Assembly (NCBI RefSeq): GCF_026914185.1
Contig: NC_070569.1
Location: forward strand, 5,766,001-5,830,000
From: Puccinia triticina
Taxonomy: Eukaryota > Basidiomycota > Pucciniomycetes > Pucciniales > Pucciniaceae
Direction: 5' to 3'
Length of the DNA stretch: 64,000 nucleotides
Shown here: piece after piece, positions 44,333 through 54,955 of the stretch
Layout of the letters: every line of letters starts with the position of its first letter
Numbering within the stretch: the first letter of the stretch is position 1
Made by a program: the position numbers and the translations under genes
Notes under the pieces: generated by a model
The model's database searches: none
What the model saw: the letters and a program-made list of their open reading frames with translations, nothing else
What the model was told of the DNA's origin: nothing

Positions 44333-44455
44333 AGTTGTAAATGGGATGAAAATTTGATTGGGAGAGAATCGAAGCGGTTTCAGCTAGGATTCCAAGATTC
44401 AGCCGTATAGGAATCAAAAGAACAAGGGAAAAGAAAAATTATAACCGCCAAGCGC

Positions 44456-44520
44456 CTCAAAACCACAGTGCGAGACTGTAAATCTTGAGGTCGCTGGTTT
44501 GATCCCGGCTCGGGGGACCA
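44456..44520 (-). promoter_or_regulatory. Gypsy B primer-binding region complementary to the 3' half of tRNA-Tyr
   Basis: Three bases inside the 5' LTR the element reads TGGTCCCCCGAGCCGGGATC and continues as the complement of a tRNA. The forward strand here shows an anticodon arm AGACTGTAAATCT (anticodon GTA, Tyr), a T-arm with GGTTTGATCCC, and a 3' end CGGGGGACCA. A normal PBS is 8-18 nt; here complementarity extends about 49 nt, through the anticodon arm, possibly into a decayed D-arm. CCA is present and no intron follows the anticodon, as expected for a copy of mature tRNA. A tRNA gene is excluded because no pairing 5' acceptor strand exists. Confidence 0.7.
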
Positions 44521-44523
44521 AAT

Positions 44524-45385
44524 ATGGAGCTCTGCCCGGTGCTAGGCCGGCGGCAGCGCTGGGAGGGGAAAAGGTGCTCTGGGAGCTGCCCTCACGGATG
44601 GTCCGGAAAGGAGTTGTAGGGATTCGAGTTGATAGCGTTTTGGGGAAGTGGTTTTGAGGTAACGTCGAGCTGTGGAGTCTCGACAGCAGTTGTTGGTTTG
44701 GATGCGTGAGGATTCTGGAAGGGACTGGGTCTGGAAGGGACTGGGGATCGGATGAAGGACTCGGACTCGGGATTCTTGATGATGATCAAAAAGGTGATGC
44801 CCTTATTCTTGGATCAGAATGGCATGCCTCTCCCATCATCCAAGTTCAGCGAACTTGGACTCCGGGAGGCGACCTGTCACATACATTTCATCACATCCTC
44901 CTGTGCGCTACGCGCGCACACACACACACAACAAAACCGCAGAAAGAAAGAAAGAAGAGAACAAAGAACAAAGAAAACACAACACAAAAGAAAAGAAAAG
45001 AGGAAACAGAAAGAGAACAACCAGGACCAGAGAGGGAGAAAGAGAAGGGAGAATAAGATGAAATGGAAATCACAAACAAACAGAGAATAAATCCACAGCA
45101 GATGCTGTGTTAGGACTAAGAAGGATGGAAGGGAAGTGGGTGAGAGGGAGACAGTGGAAAGAAAAGAAAGAGGTTTGGGGATGGGAATGGAAAAGTGGGG
45201 GGGGGAGAGAATTTGAAGGATGAGAAAGAGATGGGGAAGGGGAAAGTTCTTGAGGATCTTGAAGTCTTGAGGATGGGTGAGAATCTTGATGGTTTCTTTA
45301 GATCTTGATGCTTGCTGAGTATCTTGATTATCTTGCTGGCGGTGGCAATGCTCCTGACTAGCTGACCACAAAATGGGTCACCACA
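44524..45385 (-). repeat. Gypsy B 5' LTR
   Basis: 862 bp, partner of 32184-32986. The length difference comes from a 16-bp duplication (CTGGAAGGGACTGGGT near 44716) and indels in the pyrimidine-rich part. Long frames inside it are not genes. Confidence 0.8.
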
Positions 45386-46559
45386 CCGGGCCTGACAGCG
45401 AAAACCCCTGTCCAGCCCAGCCCATCCCCTCAACCACCTCATGCGGAATCTGGACAGCAGTAGCCGGTAACCTCTCCACTCTCAATCACTGCGCTGGACG
45501 GCATTGCAACCTCCTCGACTCCAAATCACCCCACTTGCTGGAAGCCTCTCCAATTCCAAATCACTGCGCTGACCAGCAGCCTCTCGGACTCCAACTCAAT
45601 CCACTTCCATATCCACAATGGCCCTTTCCTCATATTCTCCACCGTGCTCACAATCTCGTTCAAGCTGCAGTACTCTTCCCTCCCACTTCCCATATTGTCA
45701 ATCTTCCCAGGTTCCAACTTCTGTCAAGTCGCATGCAAACTACATCTGTACAGGCAACAATAATCACCAATCCCTCCGTCAAGATACCGAGAATACCAGC
45801 TCATCGACTCACCCTGTTTCAAAAAAAACTGCACCTTGAAAGAAGCCAAAGTTATCAAAATCCAATCCCGGCAAACGCCCACGGGTCGAAACTCCTCATT
45901 TGGACTGGAATGTCACCCCTGAACCAGATGAGGATGCTTGCTTGATGAACCTGCCTCAAGATTCAGAAAAAGTGAATGCCAAGGTCATCACTCTTGCTCA
46001 AGCCAAAAAAAACCAAGGAGAAAATTCAAGTGATTTTGACAGCGTCGATTTGTACTTTCATCGTCCAGTGTATGATGACGGCCAAGTAAGTTATTTAAAA
46101 GCTATCCAAGTTTATTAAAATCACAGAAACACAGAAGGCAAGATCAAAGTTGTTACCTGTGCTCATTAGCAAAAATCACATAAAAGTTGAACTTAATCCC
46201 CAAACACCCCGGAGGGCACCTCGGATTGACCCTCCAGCCCGTGCCGGAGCAACAGGCAAAAGAAGGCCGGTCAAAAATGTCATCAAGGAGGCCCTAATCA
46301 AGTGATTAGTGGGCTCCAGGGAGGGGACGAAACCACATCCCCTGGGGGGACAAACAGCTTACCCCACGCCCTTTAAGTATCCAAACCAGCTGCACACCAC
46401 CTGGGCCTTCATGCTTTGCACCCTGAAGGTTGCCAGGGCCCTGCGCCTGGGCAGGCACAATGCTGGCCTGTACACACTCATCCGAGTGGTTACAGGTCAG
46501 CTCGAGGGCCTAAAGAGGGTTCTCAGTATGTATTAGTACAGATGGTCTGTGACCGATCT

Positions 46560-47640
46560 GGACCACCGGTCCGTACTGGTCATTGGGACTCACATCTCTC
46601 CTACCGGTCATTGAGAGGACTCACCACCTCTCGATGACCGGCACAGACCGGTCATCAAGAGGACTCACCACCTCTCAATGACCGGTTAGACCGGTCATTG
46701 AGAGGACTCACCACCTCTTGATGACTGATTAGACCGGTCCTTGAGAGGACTCACCACCTCTCAATGACCGGCACAGACCGGTCATCGAGAGGACTCACCG
46801 CCTCTCGATGACCGGCACATACCGGTCATTGAGAGGAATCACCACCTCTTGATGACCGGCACATACCGGTCATTGAGAGGACTCACCACCTCTCAATGAC
46901 CGGCATAGACCGGTCAACAGTGTATCCGCTGCGCTGCGTTTAGCGCAGCGAAGCGGGTAGCGCAGCGATTTTTCGGGTCGCTGCGCTACGCGCTACGCGC
47001 AGCGGGCAGATCGCTGCGCTACGCGCTTTTTGATTTTTCCGGAAAAAAAATCAAAAAATAGCGCGCTAAAGAAGCGAACACGTAGCGGTCAGCGTCGCTA
47101 TTCTCTATGCCATGTGGGAACCAAAGAAAAAAAATGACAAAGGTTTTAAACCACATAAAAACATGTTTAGAACATAAAACTGTTCTGCTATCCGCTAATT
47201 TAGCGGGTAGCGTAGCAAATTTTCGCTTTCGCTGCGCTTTCGCTAATGGCCCTGGGAGGTAGCGGACAATCGCTGCGCGTAGCGATTAGCGCAGCGGTGT
47301 TCTCGCTGCGCTATCGCTTTTTGGTCTGGTCACGTAGCGGTCAACCGCTGCGCTACGCTAAAAGGCCGCTTTTTTTAGCGTAGCGCAGCGGATACACCGT
47401 TGGACCGGTCATCGAGAGGACTCACCACCTCTCAATGAACGGTCTAACCGGTCATTGAGAGGACTCACAGCTCTTGATGACCGGTTTGTGCCGGTCACCG
47501 TGGGGACTAACAGCTGTTGATGACCGGTCTTTGCCGGTCATCGAGGGGACTCACCTCTCCTCTCAATGACTGGTCAGACCAGTCATTGAGGGGACTCACC
47601 ACCTCTTGATGACCAGTTAGACCGGTCATCAAGAGTAGAT
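46560..47640. repeat. 44-bp dyad satellite (ACCGGTCATTGAGAGG), interrupted
   Basis: Units of 44 bp in which ACCGGTCATTGAGAGG and CCTCTCAATGACCGGT face each other around ACTCACCA, giving a hairpin with a 16-bp stem. Units occupy 46560-46918 and 47402-47640; the gap is an AGCG-rich inserted element. The sequence is unrelated to the 26388-27300 satellite but has the same period. Confidence 0.85.
46919..47398. mobile_element. AGCG/CGCT-rich inverted-repeat insertion
   Basis: Ends GTGTATCCGCTGCGCT and its complement AGCGCAGCGGATACAC, with an interior dominated by GCGCTACGC/AGCGCAGCG words. It interrupts the 44-bp satellite. It resembles the AGCG-rich MITE at 18666-18994 in composition. No target duplication could be fixed because both flanks are repetitive. 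Confidence 0.6.
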
Positions 47641-49035
47641 GTGATAATGTGACTCCCCCACCGTCCCTTCCCCTGCCGTACCGCTTGCGAGTCGAAGGCC
47701 CCCTCCCGAAATGAGCTAGGTCCCTCCTGGGCGCTTCGCGCCTGCCTCCGAAGGAGGGACTTCTGAATCAGTGGACTTTTTCAGATTTTCCAGAGAAAAT
47801 CCCAAGTCAGCAATAACTTTTGCAAAACAATAGCTATTGTGGCACCGTAACAAACATGATGAGGGTCTACACCTGGCCTACAACCTCACAAAATTTTGGG
47901 GCTGTACCACCCCTCCTTCAACAAAAAAACAGCATCAGAAGTTGACCTGTGAGACACTCCACCGGGTACCCTAAAACAGTGAAGTGAATACAGTTCCTTT
48001 GAGGCAAAAAAGTGACACATTGGTCTTCTTTTTTTCCATAGCTCTGACAGGTGTATGTACAAAGGATGAGAAGCAGATGCAATTTTGCTTTTTTTGATGA
48101 CACAAACATCCAATAGATTGTAATCTGTGAGACAATGCCCCTAGGGATCCGCGTCTTACCCATTATGAGACCTTCTTGCTAGCTGATTCCTTGAGCATTA
48201 AGGTGGGGTGATATATAACAAAACAAATACTGATAGATTTGCAGGCTTCTTGCCTGTTCATGTACATTGAGCAAACCTGTCATGCCAAAAAAGTTTTTTT
48301 TTGTTAGGCCCTCATTTCAAGGGGGGCGCTTTGCGCCCAGGAGGGACTTGGTTAAGTCCAGCCCCCTCTGACCAAAAACCCTTGCCCCTGCGTGGGTGGC
48401 ACTTGTGCAGAGCAACTGGAAAGTGTCAATGGCAATCCGTGCTGCACCCGCTCCAGATGCATCTCCCTGGCGCCCTCCTCCCAGCAACCTTGATCAAAAT
48501 CCAGACGGACTGGGTCACACAATCAGACAGCAGGGCTCATGGACAGAGATTGCTTGGATATGGAGGAGTATGAAGTGATTAGATGAATCATAATGAAATT
48601 GTCATTAGATTCTTTAATCATTTTTGCTATACATTGATCAGTCTCACAGAAACATCAGGGCTTGACTTATTCAGATTAAGACTTGTGCAATCCATTTTTT
48701 TTGCATGAAATTGATTTGAATGAGAAATTTGTTTTTTTTTGCATTCATGGGATGCAATGGAGTTTGTGTTCCTTAGCAGGGAATGGGGGATACTTCACAA
48801 CAGTCTACTTAGCCAGTTTTAAAATCATTTTTGCCTATCTAATATGGCTAGCCTGTGAAGAGAAAGGGTGATTGAAAGTGGTGGGATGGTCATTGAATTT
48901 GCAGCGGCGAAGCCGCCTTGGCCTCTAGTTTTATTCATAAACGGTATTAATCAATTTTTATTTTGTTTATAGACCAAAGGCCCAAAGCTCCACTATAGAT
49001 GCAAGTGGTGCTTGTGTAAATACAAGAAGGGTGCT

Positions 49036-49363
49036 CATACTTGATCCAACCTTTACAAGTATCAGTACGGCGCCGTGGGACATGCACCTTGCTCGGAGAT
49101 AAAGAATGACATTGAGAACGGGGCCCGCTTACCGGTAACAACAAAACAAAAGGAAGCTGACCTAAAGAAGAAACAGGCATTAGACAACATTGTTGAGTCC
49201 ATACTTGATCCAACCTTTACAAGTATCAGTACGGCGCCGTGGGACATGCACCTTGCTTGGAGATAAAGAATGACATTGAGAACGGGGCCCGCTTACCGGT
49301 AACAACAAAACAAAAGGAAGCTGACCTAAAGAAGAAACAGGCATTAGACAACATTGTTGAGTC
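49036..49363 (+). repeat. 164-bp tandem duplication inside hAT-2
   Basis: 49036-49199 and 49200-49363 are identical except for one C/T difference that I can see. The duplicated segment encodes part of the hAT-2 N-terminal region (SEIKNDIENGARLPVTTKQK). 164 is not a multiple of three, so it breaks the frame. Confidence 0.9.
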
Positions 49364-50150
49364 TTCAGCCTTCGAAAACCGGACTCTGAACCAGATTCTT
49401 GTAATTTGGCTCATGGACTTGGCACTTCCTTGGATCTGACTTGAGGATGCTCTTCTGGCGATATCTTTCAACTATGCTTGACCTGGTATCAACCTTTTTT
49501 CGTGCACATGGGCAGCGTTCAAAGCTCATAAGCTATACATAAACTTGCAGGATAAGGTCATCTCAAACCTTATTTTATGTTTTCTCTCATTCCAACTCAC
49601 AAGTTCTAATTCTTATTAATATACATTTGGCTAATTTTTGATTGGTATTTCTGCATTTTAGTCACTTCAATCAAAAATCACCTTAATCCACAACATTTGG
49701 ACTACAAAAGGTAACCATCACGCCTTTTTGGGGATTGCTGCTGCTTATGTCTCCGAAGATTGGGTGTTTCACATCTGCCACCTTAGCCTCAAGTACATAT
49801 CTTGGACTCACAAGGGGAAGTACCTTGCTGTCCCTTTTGCAAATTTTATCACCAAGTCGTTACTCCACAAAAAGATAAGAGAATTTCTTTAAACTGGTTT
49901 ATTATTCTTATTGATTCCTATCTAACCTCCTTTTCACTTATTACATCCTAGCTCAGACAACAGACTTGGGTTCAAACAACCGCACATTAACTGCTGAAGT
50001 TGATTGCTTAATCACAAAGAAGACCGGGGCCAATCCAAACCTTAGCGCAAACCACATACAATGTGTATGTCACAAGATCGCCCTAATTCTGACACACCAC
50101 CCCAAAAAGGGAGGCAACATGTGCATGTTGCCATGCTTGAAACATTGATA

Positions 50151-51180
50151 TTATACAGAAATTACTCATATAATAGCCTTGAGTTACAATTGTATTACTC
50201 ACTTTCAATCCTGGTGTTATATTTAGTGTAATTCAAACGTACCATCCACAGATGTGTTTTACTCAAATCCAGTAGTTTTATTTTATGCTTATTTAGTAGA
50301 CAGTACTCATTTTTAAAGTCACCTTTTTTCCCTGTTGTTATTCTGTTGACTGTAGAATCATTAAATTTGTAAGGAAGGCTGACAGCTTAGGATGAAACAC
50401 CCCATTAAGATGTGTTTGCAAATTGTATCTGAAATATAAGAAATATAAGAATACTAAAAGAAATAATTTTGCCATTCAAAGAGACAATATGTCAAGGTGA
50501 CAAAGCATGATGCCTAGAATGCCGCCTGACTTTTGATCTTCAAGAAATTTTTCACAGTATGTTGTATTTTGATCAAGATGAATTGCATGCCAGGATTGCT
50601 GAGCTGGTCCTGTTTTTCTGTGTGCTAACAAGTGCAGGCAGTTCTGTGTTCCAGTTCAAAGTTCTAAAATGGTGTAGCAAGCAACATATCATATATGTTA
50701 CCTCTCAAAGAAGCAAAATGTATCACTTAAAAAGTTTATAACTTAATCCAAATTTCAAAGTTATTGGGAGATTGCAATGAGCGCCTAGATTGGGTGATCA
50801 TTCCTTATGAGTGTGCACTGGTTTTGAAGCCATGTGTATTTATCACAACCGCGACATTCATAGTCTTACAATTTGATTTTTGCTATGGGACGTTAGTTGC
50901 ATGGTTGCCGAGTTTACTGTCAGCTTACACATTGGGTTTGATATCAACTTCAATCAACAAAATCTGAGCAGCAAATTTTGGGACCTATTGACAAGCTTTT
51001 GACCAACCAAAAGTTTGTGTAGGCACTCAGTCAACCCCACACTTGACCAAAGCTTACCACATAGGTCACCCGCAATGACCGGGATCACTAGATATGTATT
51101 TCATCTGTTATTCCCCTCTCCTACTATCTATCTATCAACTATTATTGCTAAACTGCCTGTTTGATTTCTTCTAAATAAAA
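50151..51180. other. Upstream region of the SNF2 gene; no gene recognised
   Basis: AT-rich sequence. Short frames near 50560-50960 have no recognisable domain. The promoter of the SNF2 gene presumably lies in the last few hundred bases (CT-rich, CTATCTATCTATC near 51125); no clear TATA box is seen. Confidence 0.4.
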
Positions 51181-53695
51181 ATGAACCCACCCCCAGAGAA
51201 AAGTACCCAAAGCGAAAACCAAAAGAACCTCGAATGCCTTGGAACAGTCTCTGCTAACTGTGTAATGGTTGCCGGCCTTCGAGGATCAATCAAATACCCA
51301 AGCCAAACGCGCGCGCTCCTTCAAAAAGGACCTGAGAGCATCAATGTCTTTACCTGGCCAGGGGCGCAAGCCGGGCATGTCTCCGAGCCCCTCTCTGGTG
51401 TTTTGCAAAAGTTGCTTGTGGGGCCCATTGGCACGGTGTCAACGGAGCTCAATACATTTTTGAATTGCAAGCCACATGATCGAAGCTTGCCCGAGACGTC
51501 ATTCCCAACCGTTATTATGGATGCCACCCTTGTCGCTTCCCCCACACCAACACCTACTCTCACGGTAGTCTTAATGCTGTTTGTCGCTTCTTCACACTCT
51601 GCCGAGGTAATTCAAATATTTCGCGAAAGCGGTCTGCAAGTTGAGAGGATCGAACGCTACCATCCGGAAAACTGCTGGGGGATTCCCCATTTGTTGCATC
51701 TCGAGGTCGGGCAACGGTTGCCAGCTGCAAGACCAATTCATGGCTGCAAAACAAAGATCTTGACGCACCAGCAACAAGCCTTGGACTTCATTTTGAACTT
51801 AGAATCCCCAGAATCAAGCACACTTTCCGCCTTTTGGAATTCATCGAGCTGCGCGTGGCTGAAGCAATTCTTTGAAAACTCAACAAGTACTGGCAGAACC
51901 AAGGAGCATATTAATCATAATAATCAAGGGTCAATCTTGGCCGACGATATGGGTCTTGGAAAGACTTTAACGTCCCTAGCGCTAATTGTCAGTTCAAAGG
52001 ATGCGGCTGAATTGTTTGCCAACACAAACAAGCAAAACACAAAGGCAAAATTAGTGATATGCCCATTATCGACGTTGGCCAATTTGGAGGCGGAAATCCA
52101 TAAGCACCTCAACCAGAGCCTTACCAAGTACGCTGTGTATCACAGAGAAGAACGCAAACAGTGGACAGCACAAATGCTTTGGGACAATGATATCGTTCTT
52201 GTCACTTATGATACGGTAGCAAATCTTTATGAGTCCAGATGTGATGCTTTATTTGAAGCAACCTGGTTTCGTACCATATTGGATGAAGGCCAGTGAGTTC
52301 ATTCTGGCCTGTATAATGTGCTTAAAGGATGCACTGCTGACTGTTATTTTTTTCACTAGCTTGATTCGTGACTCAGCAACAAAGCGAAGCCGGGCAATTC
52401 TAGCGTTGGAGACCCAACGGAAACTATGCTTGACAGGAACCCCGTTGCAGAATAACTTAAGCGACCTTTACACGTTGATCAGATTTATAAAGGTGGACCC
52501 GTGGATGAGAGAAGAGGTTTGGCAGACGTTCATCAAACCAAACATACGACGAAAATCCGAGAAAGCAATTGAATTGCTTCAACAACTTCTGGCAACTGTT
52601 TCGATAAGGAGACTGAAAGCAGATGTGCTCCGTTTACCACCAAAAGTAGAACAAAAAGTAGGCTTACAGATGCCAGAACCTTGGGCGGAAGACTACCGCC
52701 AGCGATATCACATTTTTGCCGACAAGTATGGACTCGACCGAGAAAATGAAAGCTGGGATTCAGCAGAATTTTTTCAACAATTGACTATGCTCCGAATTTA
52801 TTGCGATCACCCACGATTGGCTGGTGGGAGCCACTATGATCTACCACGGCAGGAAACTACATGGCACAATAGTCCAAAAATTGCGCATTTGGTAGAAGAT
52901 CTGAAGACGCACTTAACTTCGGAGCAAGGTGGTAATATTCCCAAGGCGGTGGTTTTTTCTCAGTGGACCTCCTTCCTGGAAATGTGAGCTCCGACTTAGA
53001 TTTTTTTACCTGGAATCTATAATCCGCTGATGAAATTGTGATCCAGTGTGGGTGTAGCACTTCTCAAAAATCAGATAGCCTTTGAAACACTAGACGGCTC
53101 CTGCTCACTACAGCAGAGGGAAAAAAGTTTGGCTAGGATTAGACAGGAACCTAATGTCCAAGTCCTTTTGGCAACGATTGGAGCAGGTGGCGTGGGGATT
53201 GACCTGACCTGTACACAAAAGGTCTACTTGATGGTGAGTTCAGTGTGTATTAACACTATCGCGCCTTGGACTGACAAAAAATGCTTCAAGGAACCTTGTT
53301 GGAATCCAAGTGTAGAAAGCCAGGCAACAGATCGCGCCTATCGGCTGGGCCAGAGCTGCACCACTCGCATCATTCGTTACTTCATAGAAGGGAGCATTGA
53401 GGTGAATATGATAGAGGTAAGCTCTACCTGATAATGTAGCTCTAAAAGAGGCTAATGAAAATCCGTATATAATAAATTTTAGATACAAAACAGGAAGAAG
53501 GAATTGGCACAGTAAGCAATTTTTATTTACATATTTCAAAGAAGAATTCACGCCAAACAATAGTGATTGCACAGTTTAGCATTGGATCAGCCGGGCGATA
53601 ACATGAAGGAAGTGGTACGGATGATGATCGAATCAATTAATCTCAAACGCCAGCAAGAGGATCAGATGGAAGGAAATTCAAAGGGTTCATCCTGA
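51181..53695 (+). CDS. SNF2-family helicase, Rad5/Rad16-like, 732 aa, six exons, no RING
   Basis: Exons 51181-52292, 52360-52983, 53047-53233, 53291-53416, 53483-53511 and 53575-53695 total 2199 nt; all junctions are GT-AG and in frame. Motif I is DDMGLGKT (residues about 255-262). Motif II is DEGH, and its His codon is created by the first splice, which supports that intron. Motif III is LTGTPLQNN (about 395). The C-terminal lobe has VLLATIGAGGVGIDLT and QATDRAYRLGQ (about 652-662), ending with the QNRKKELA helix. DEGH and the overall order fit the Rad5/Rad16/HLTF branch of ATP-dependent DNA translocases in DNA repair. The RING finger that those proteins carry between motifs III and IV is absent, and the N-terminus is short with no HIRAN domain. 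It acts presumably on nuclear DNA or chromatin; the substrate is unknown. Confidence 0.9.
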
Positions 53696-53875
53696 ATATT
53701 CAAGACTTCCTGGGCTACTTTTGGTCTGGATTGGAGAAATGCGGGATCGTAGCAGCTGCGAGGCAAGCCGATGGGGACCGCCAAATCTGGAGATGTGTTG
53801 ATAGGGTTGCGACGTCGTAATTCAAGTAATTTAGTTCTCTGTACAACCCTAGGACCTTTTTCTTTGTGCAAGCGT

Positions 53876-54950
53876 TGTGGTGGCCCCTCTCGTGGCCAGC
53901 TATTCAGGAGCATCACCGCCGCCAGCAGGATCATCAAGACTCAAGTTTATTTTCACTTCCCAAGACTCAATTTCCACGCTGGGGTGGACAGAAATCCGTC
54001 ATTGGGTCCCGCGACTCAATGAAAGTTGATTAGGTAATCCGTCATTGGGTCCCGCGACTCAATGAAAGTTGATTAGGTAATCCGTCATTGGGTCCCGCGA
54101 CTCAATGAAAGTTGATTAGGTAATCCGACATTGGGTCTTGCGACTCAATGAAAGTTATGGTGCAGTCCCGACTCCCCAGGCCTCAAGATCTCTTCTCATC
54201 ACATTTCCACCTTCAACTGGCTCCCCTATCTCTCCTTTTCCTTCTGTCCATTTTCCCATCTCCCTTCCTTCTCAGTTCCCCATGCCTCTTCAGCTTTCTT
54301 GGTCCTAACACAGCGCCTGATGTGGGTTTATTTCCTTGTTTGTTTCTGATTTCTTTCTCTTCTGTTTGTTCTGCCTGTCTTGAGTGTTTTCTGTTTTCTC
54401 TTTCCTCTTTTTATTTTCCTCCCTCTGGTTCTTTTCTTCCTGACTCATCACGCTGTGTTTTCCTTAATTTTCCCTTGTGTTGTTTCCTTTCTTCTTTTTT
54501 ATCTTGTTTGTTGTGAGTGTGTGCGCGTGTAGCGCGCGGAGGATGTGATGAAATGTATGTGACATGTCGCCCGGAGTCCAAGTTCAGCTCGAACTTGGAT
54601 GATGGGTGGCCATGGCATTCTGATCCCCGGAATACGGACCATCACTGAGCTTATAGATCCTATCTTCAGAGTTTCAACTTACGGGCTCCGCCCGCCGATC
54701 ATCCTTCATCAGAGTTTTCCGGATCTTTTTCCTTCCTCTTCCTTAAGATCACATCTCCCTTCCCCTCAAACAAAACAACCGCCGCCGAGGATCCAAACCC
54801 CCGGCGAACTTCTCAAAACCACCCAAAACCCAATAGCTATCCCTGATCCCCCCCATTTTCAGCGCTCATCACCACGGACCACCCAGCCACGAGGGCAGCC
54901 TAAACAGCACCCATCCCCTCACACGACTGCCTCCGCTTGTACGGACAGGA
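53876..54950 (+). mobile_element. Diverged solo LTR related to gypsy B LTRs
   Basis: Starts TGTGGTGGCC and matches the gypsy B LTR over several blocks: CAGCTATTCAGGAGCATCACC, the TGGTCCTAACACAG block near 54299, the CACACAC/GCGCGC stretch near 54510 (complement of 32555/44915), AAGTTCAG..GAACTTGGATGATGG, and GAGGGCAG near the end. It is more diverged than the gypsy B pair. The right border is uncertain (about 54950) and no internal element region follows. A frame at 54599-55024 falls mostly within it and is not called. Confidence 0.65.
53993..54156 (+). repeat. 43-bp tandem repeat, about four copies
   Basis: Units of AATCCGTCATTGGGTCCCGC followed by GACTCAATGAAAGTTGATTA, three nearly identical plus one diverged, inside the solo LTR; absent from the two gypsy B LTRs. 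Confidence 0.85.
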
Positions 54951-54955
54951 GTCTC

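Larger units (their letters stand above)
32184..45385 (-). mobile_element. Gypsy B: Ty3/gypsy retrotransposon with nested insertions
   Basis: Reverse-strand order: 5' LTR (44524-45385), tRNA-Tyr-complementary primer-binding region (44456-44520), gag-protease, RT, RNase H, integrase, 3' LTR (32184-32986). CCGG flanks both outer edges (32180-32183, 45386-45389), a possible 4-bp target duplication. Nested inside are two solo LTRs in pol, a complete copia element and a MITE in the leader. Without these the element would be about 8.6 kb, a normal gypsy size. The LTRs differ by substitutions and length changes, so it is older than the copia it hosts. Confidence 0.85.
46105..48928 (+). mobile_element. 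Helitron-2, same family as Helitron-1
   Basis: Left end TCCAAGTTTATTAAA preceded by A; right end hairpin GCGGC-GAA-GCCGC, then CTTGGCCTCTAG followed by T. Both ends match Helitron-1 while the interiors do not. It sits within an hAT-2 intron. The interior holds a 44-bp dyad satellite, an AGCG-rich insertion, two GC hairpin repeats (about 47690-47765, 48302-48360) and an unassigned open stretch at 46309-46536 (TPFKYPNQLHTTWAFMLCTL) that might be captured coding DNA. No Rep/helicase is present. Confidence 0.8.
45618..50150 (+). pseudogene. hAT-2: degenerate hAT transposase, split by Helitron-2
   Basis: Exon 1 (about 45618-46084) has a TGA at 45837-45839 and then reads KKPKLSKSNPGKRPRVETPH ... 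VDLYFHRPVYDDGQ. A GTAAGT donor opens an intron in which Helitron-2 (46105-48928) lies, and the acceptor TTTATAG is at 48973. The next exon begins KGPKLHYRCKWCLCKYKKGA, a BED-type zinc-finger start. After a 164-bp tandem duplication come SAFENRTLNQILVIWLMDLA, IHNIWTTKGNHHAFLG-like core sequence (about 49690-49730), CHLSLKYISWTHKGKYLAVP and HIQCVCHKIALILT (to about 50100). The C-terminal dimerisation region is not found. This family differs from hAT-1. Stops and frameshifts show it is inactive. Confidence 0.7.

Noticed and set aside
44456..44520. tRNA-Tyr gene on the forward strand
   Set aside because: There is no 5' acceptor strand to pair with CGGGGGA, CCA is encoded, and it abuts the inner edge of a gypsy LTR exactly where a primer-binding site belongs.
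45373..45617. Independent gene just right of gypsy B
   Set aside because: No domain is present before the hAT-2 start, and the frame runs out of the LTR border.
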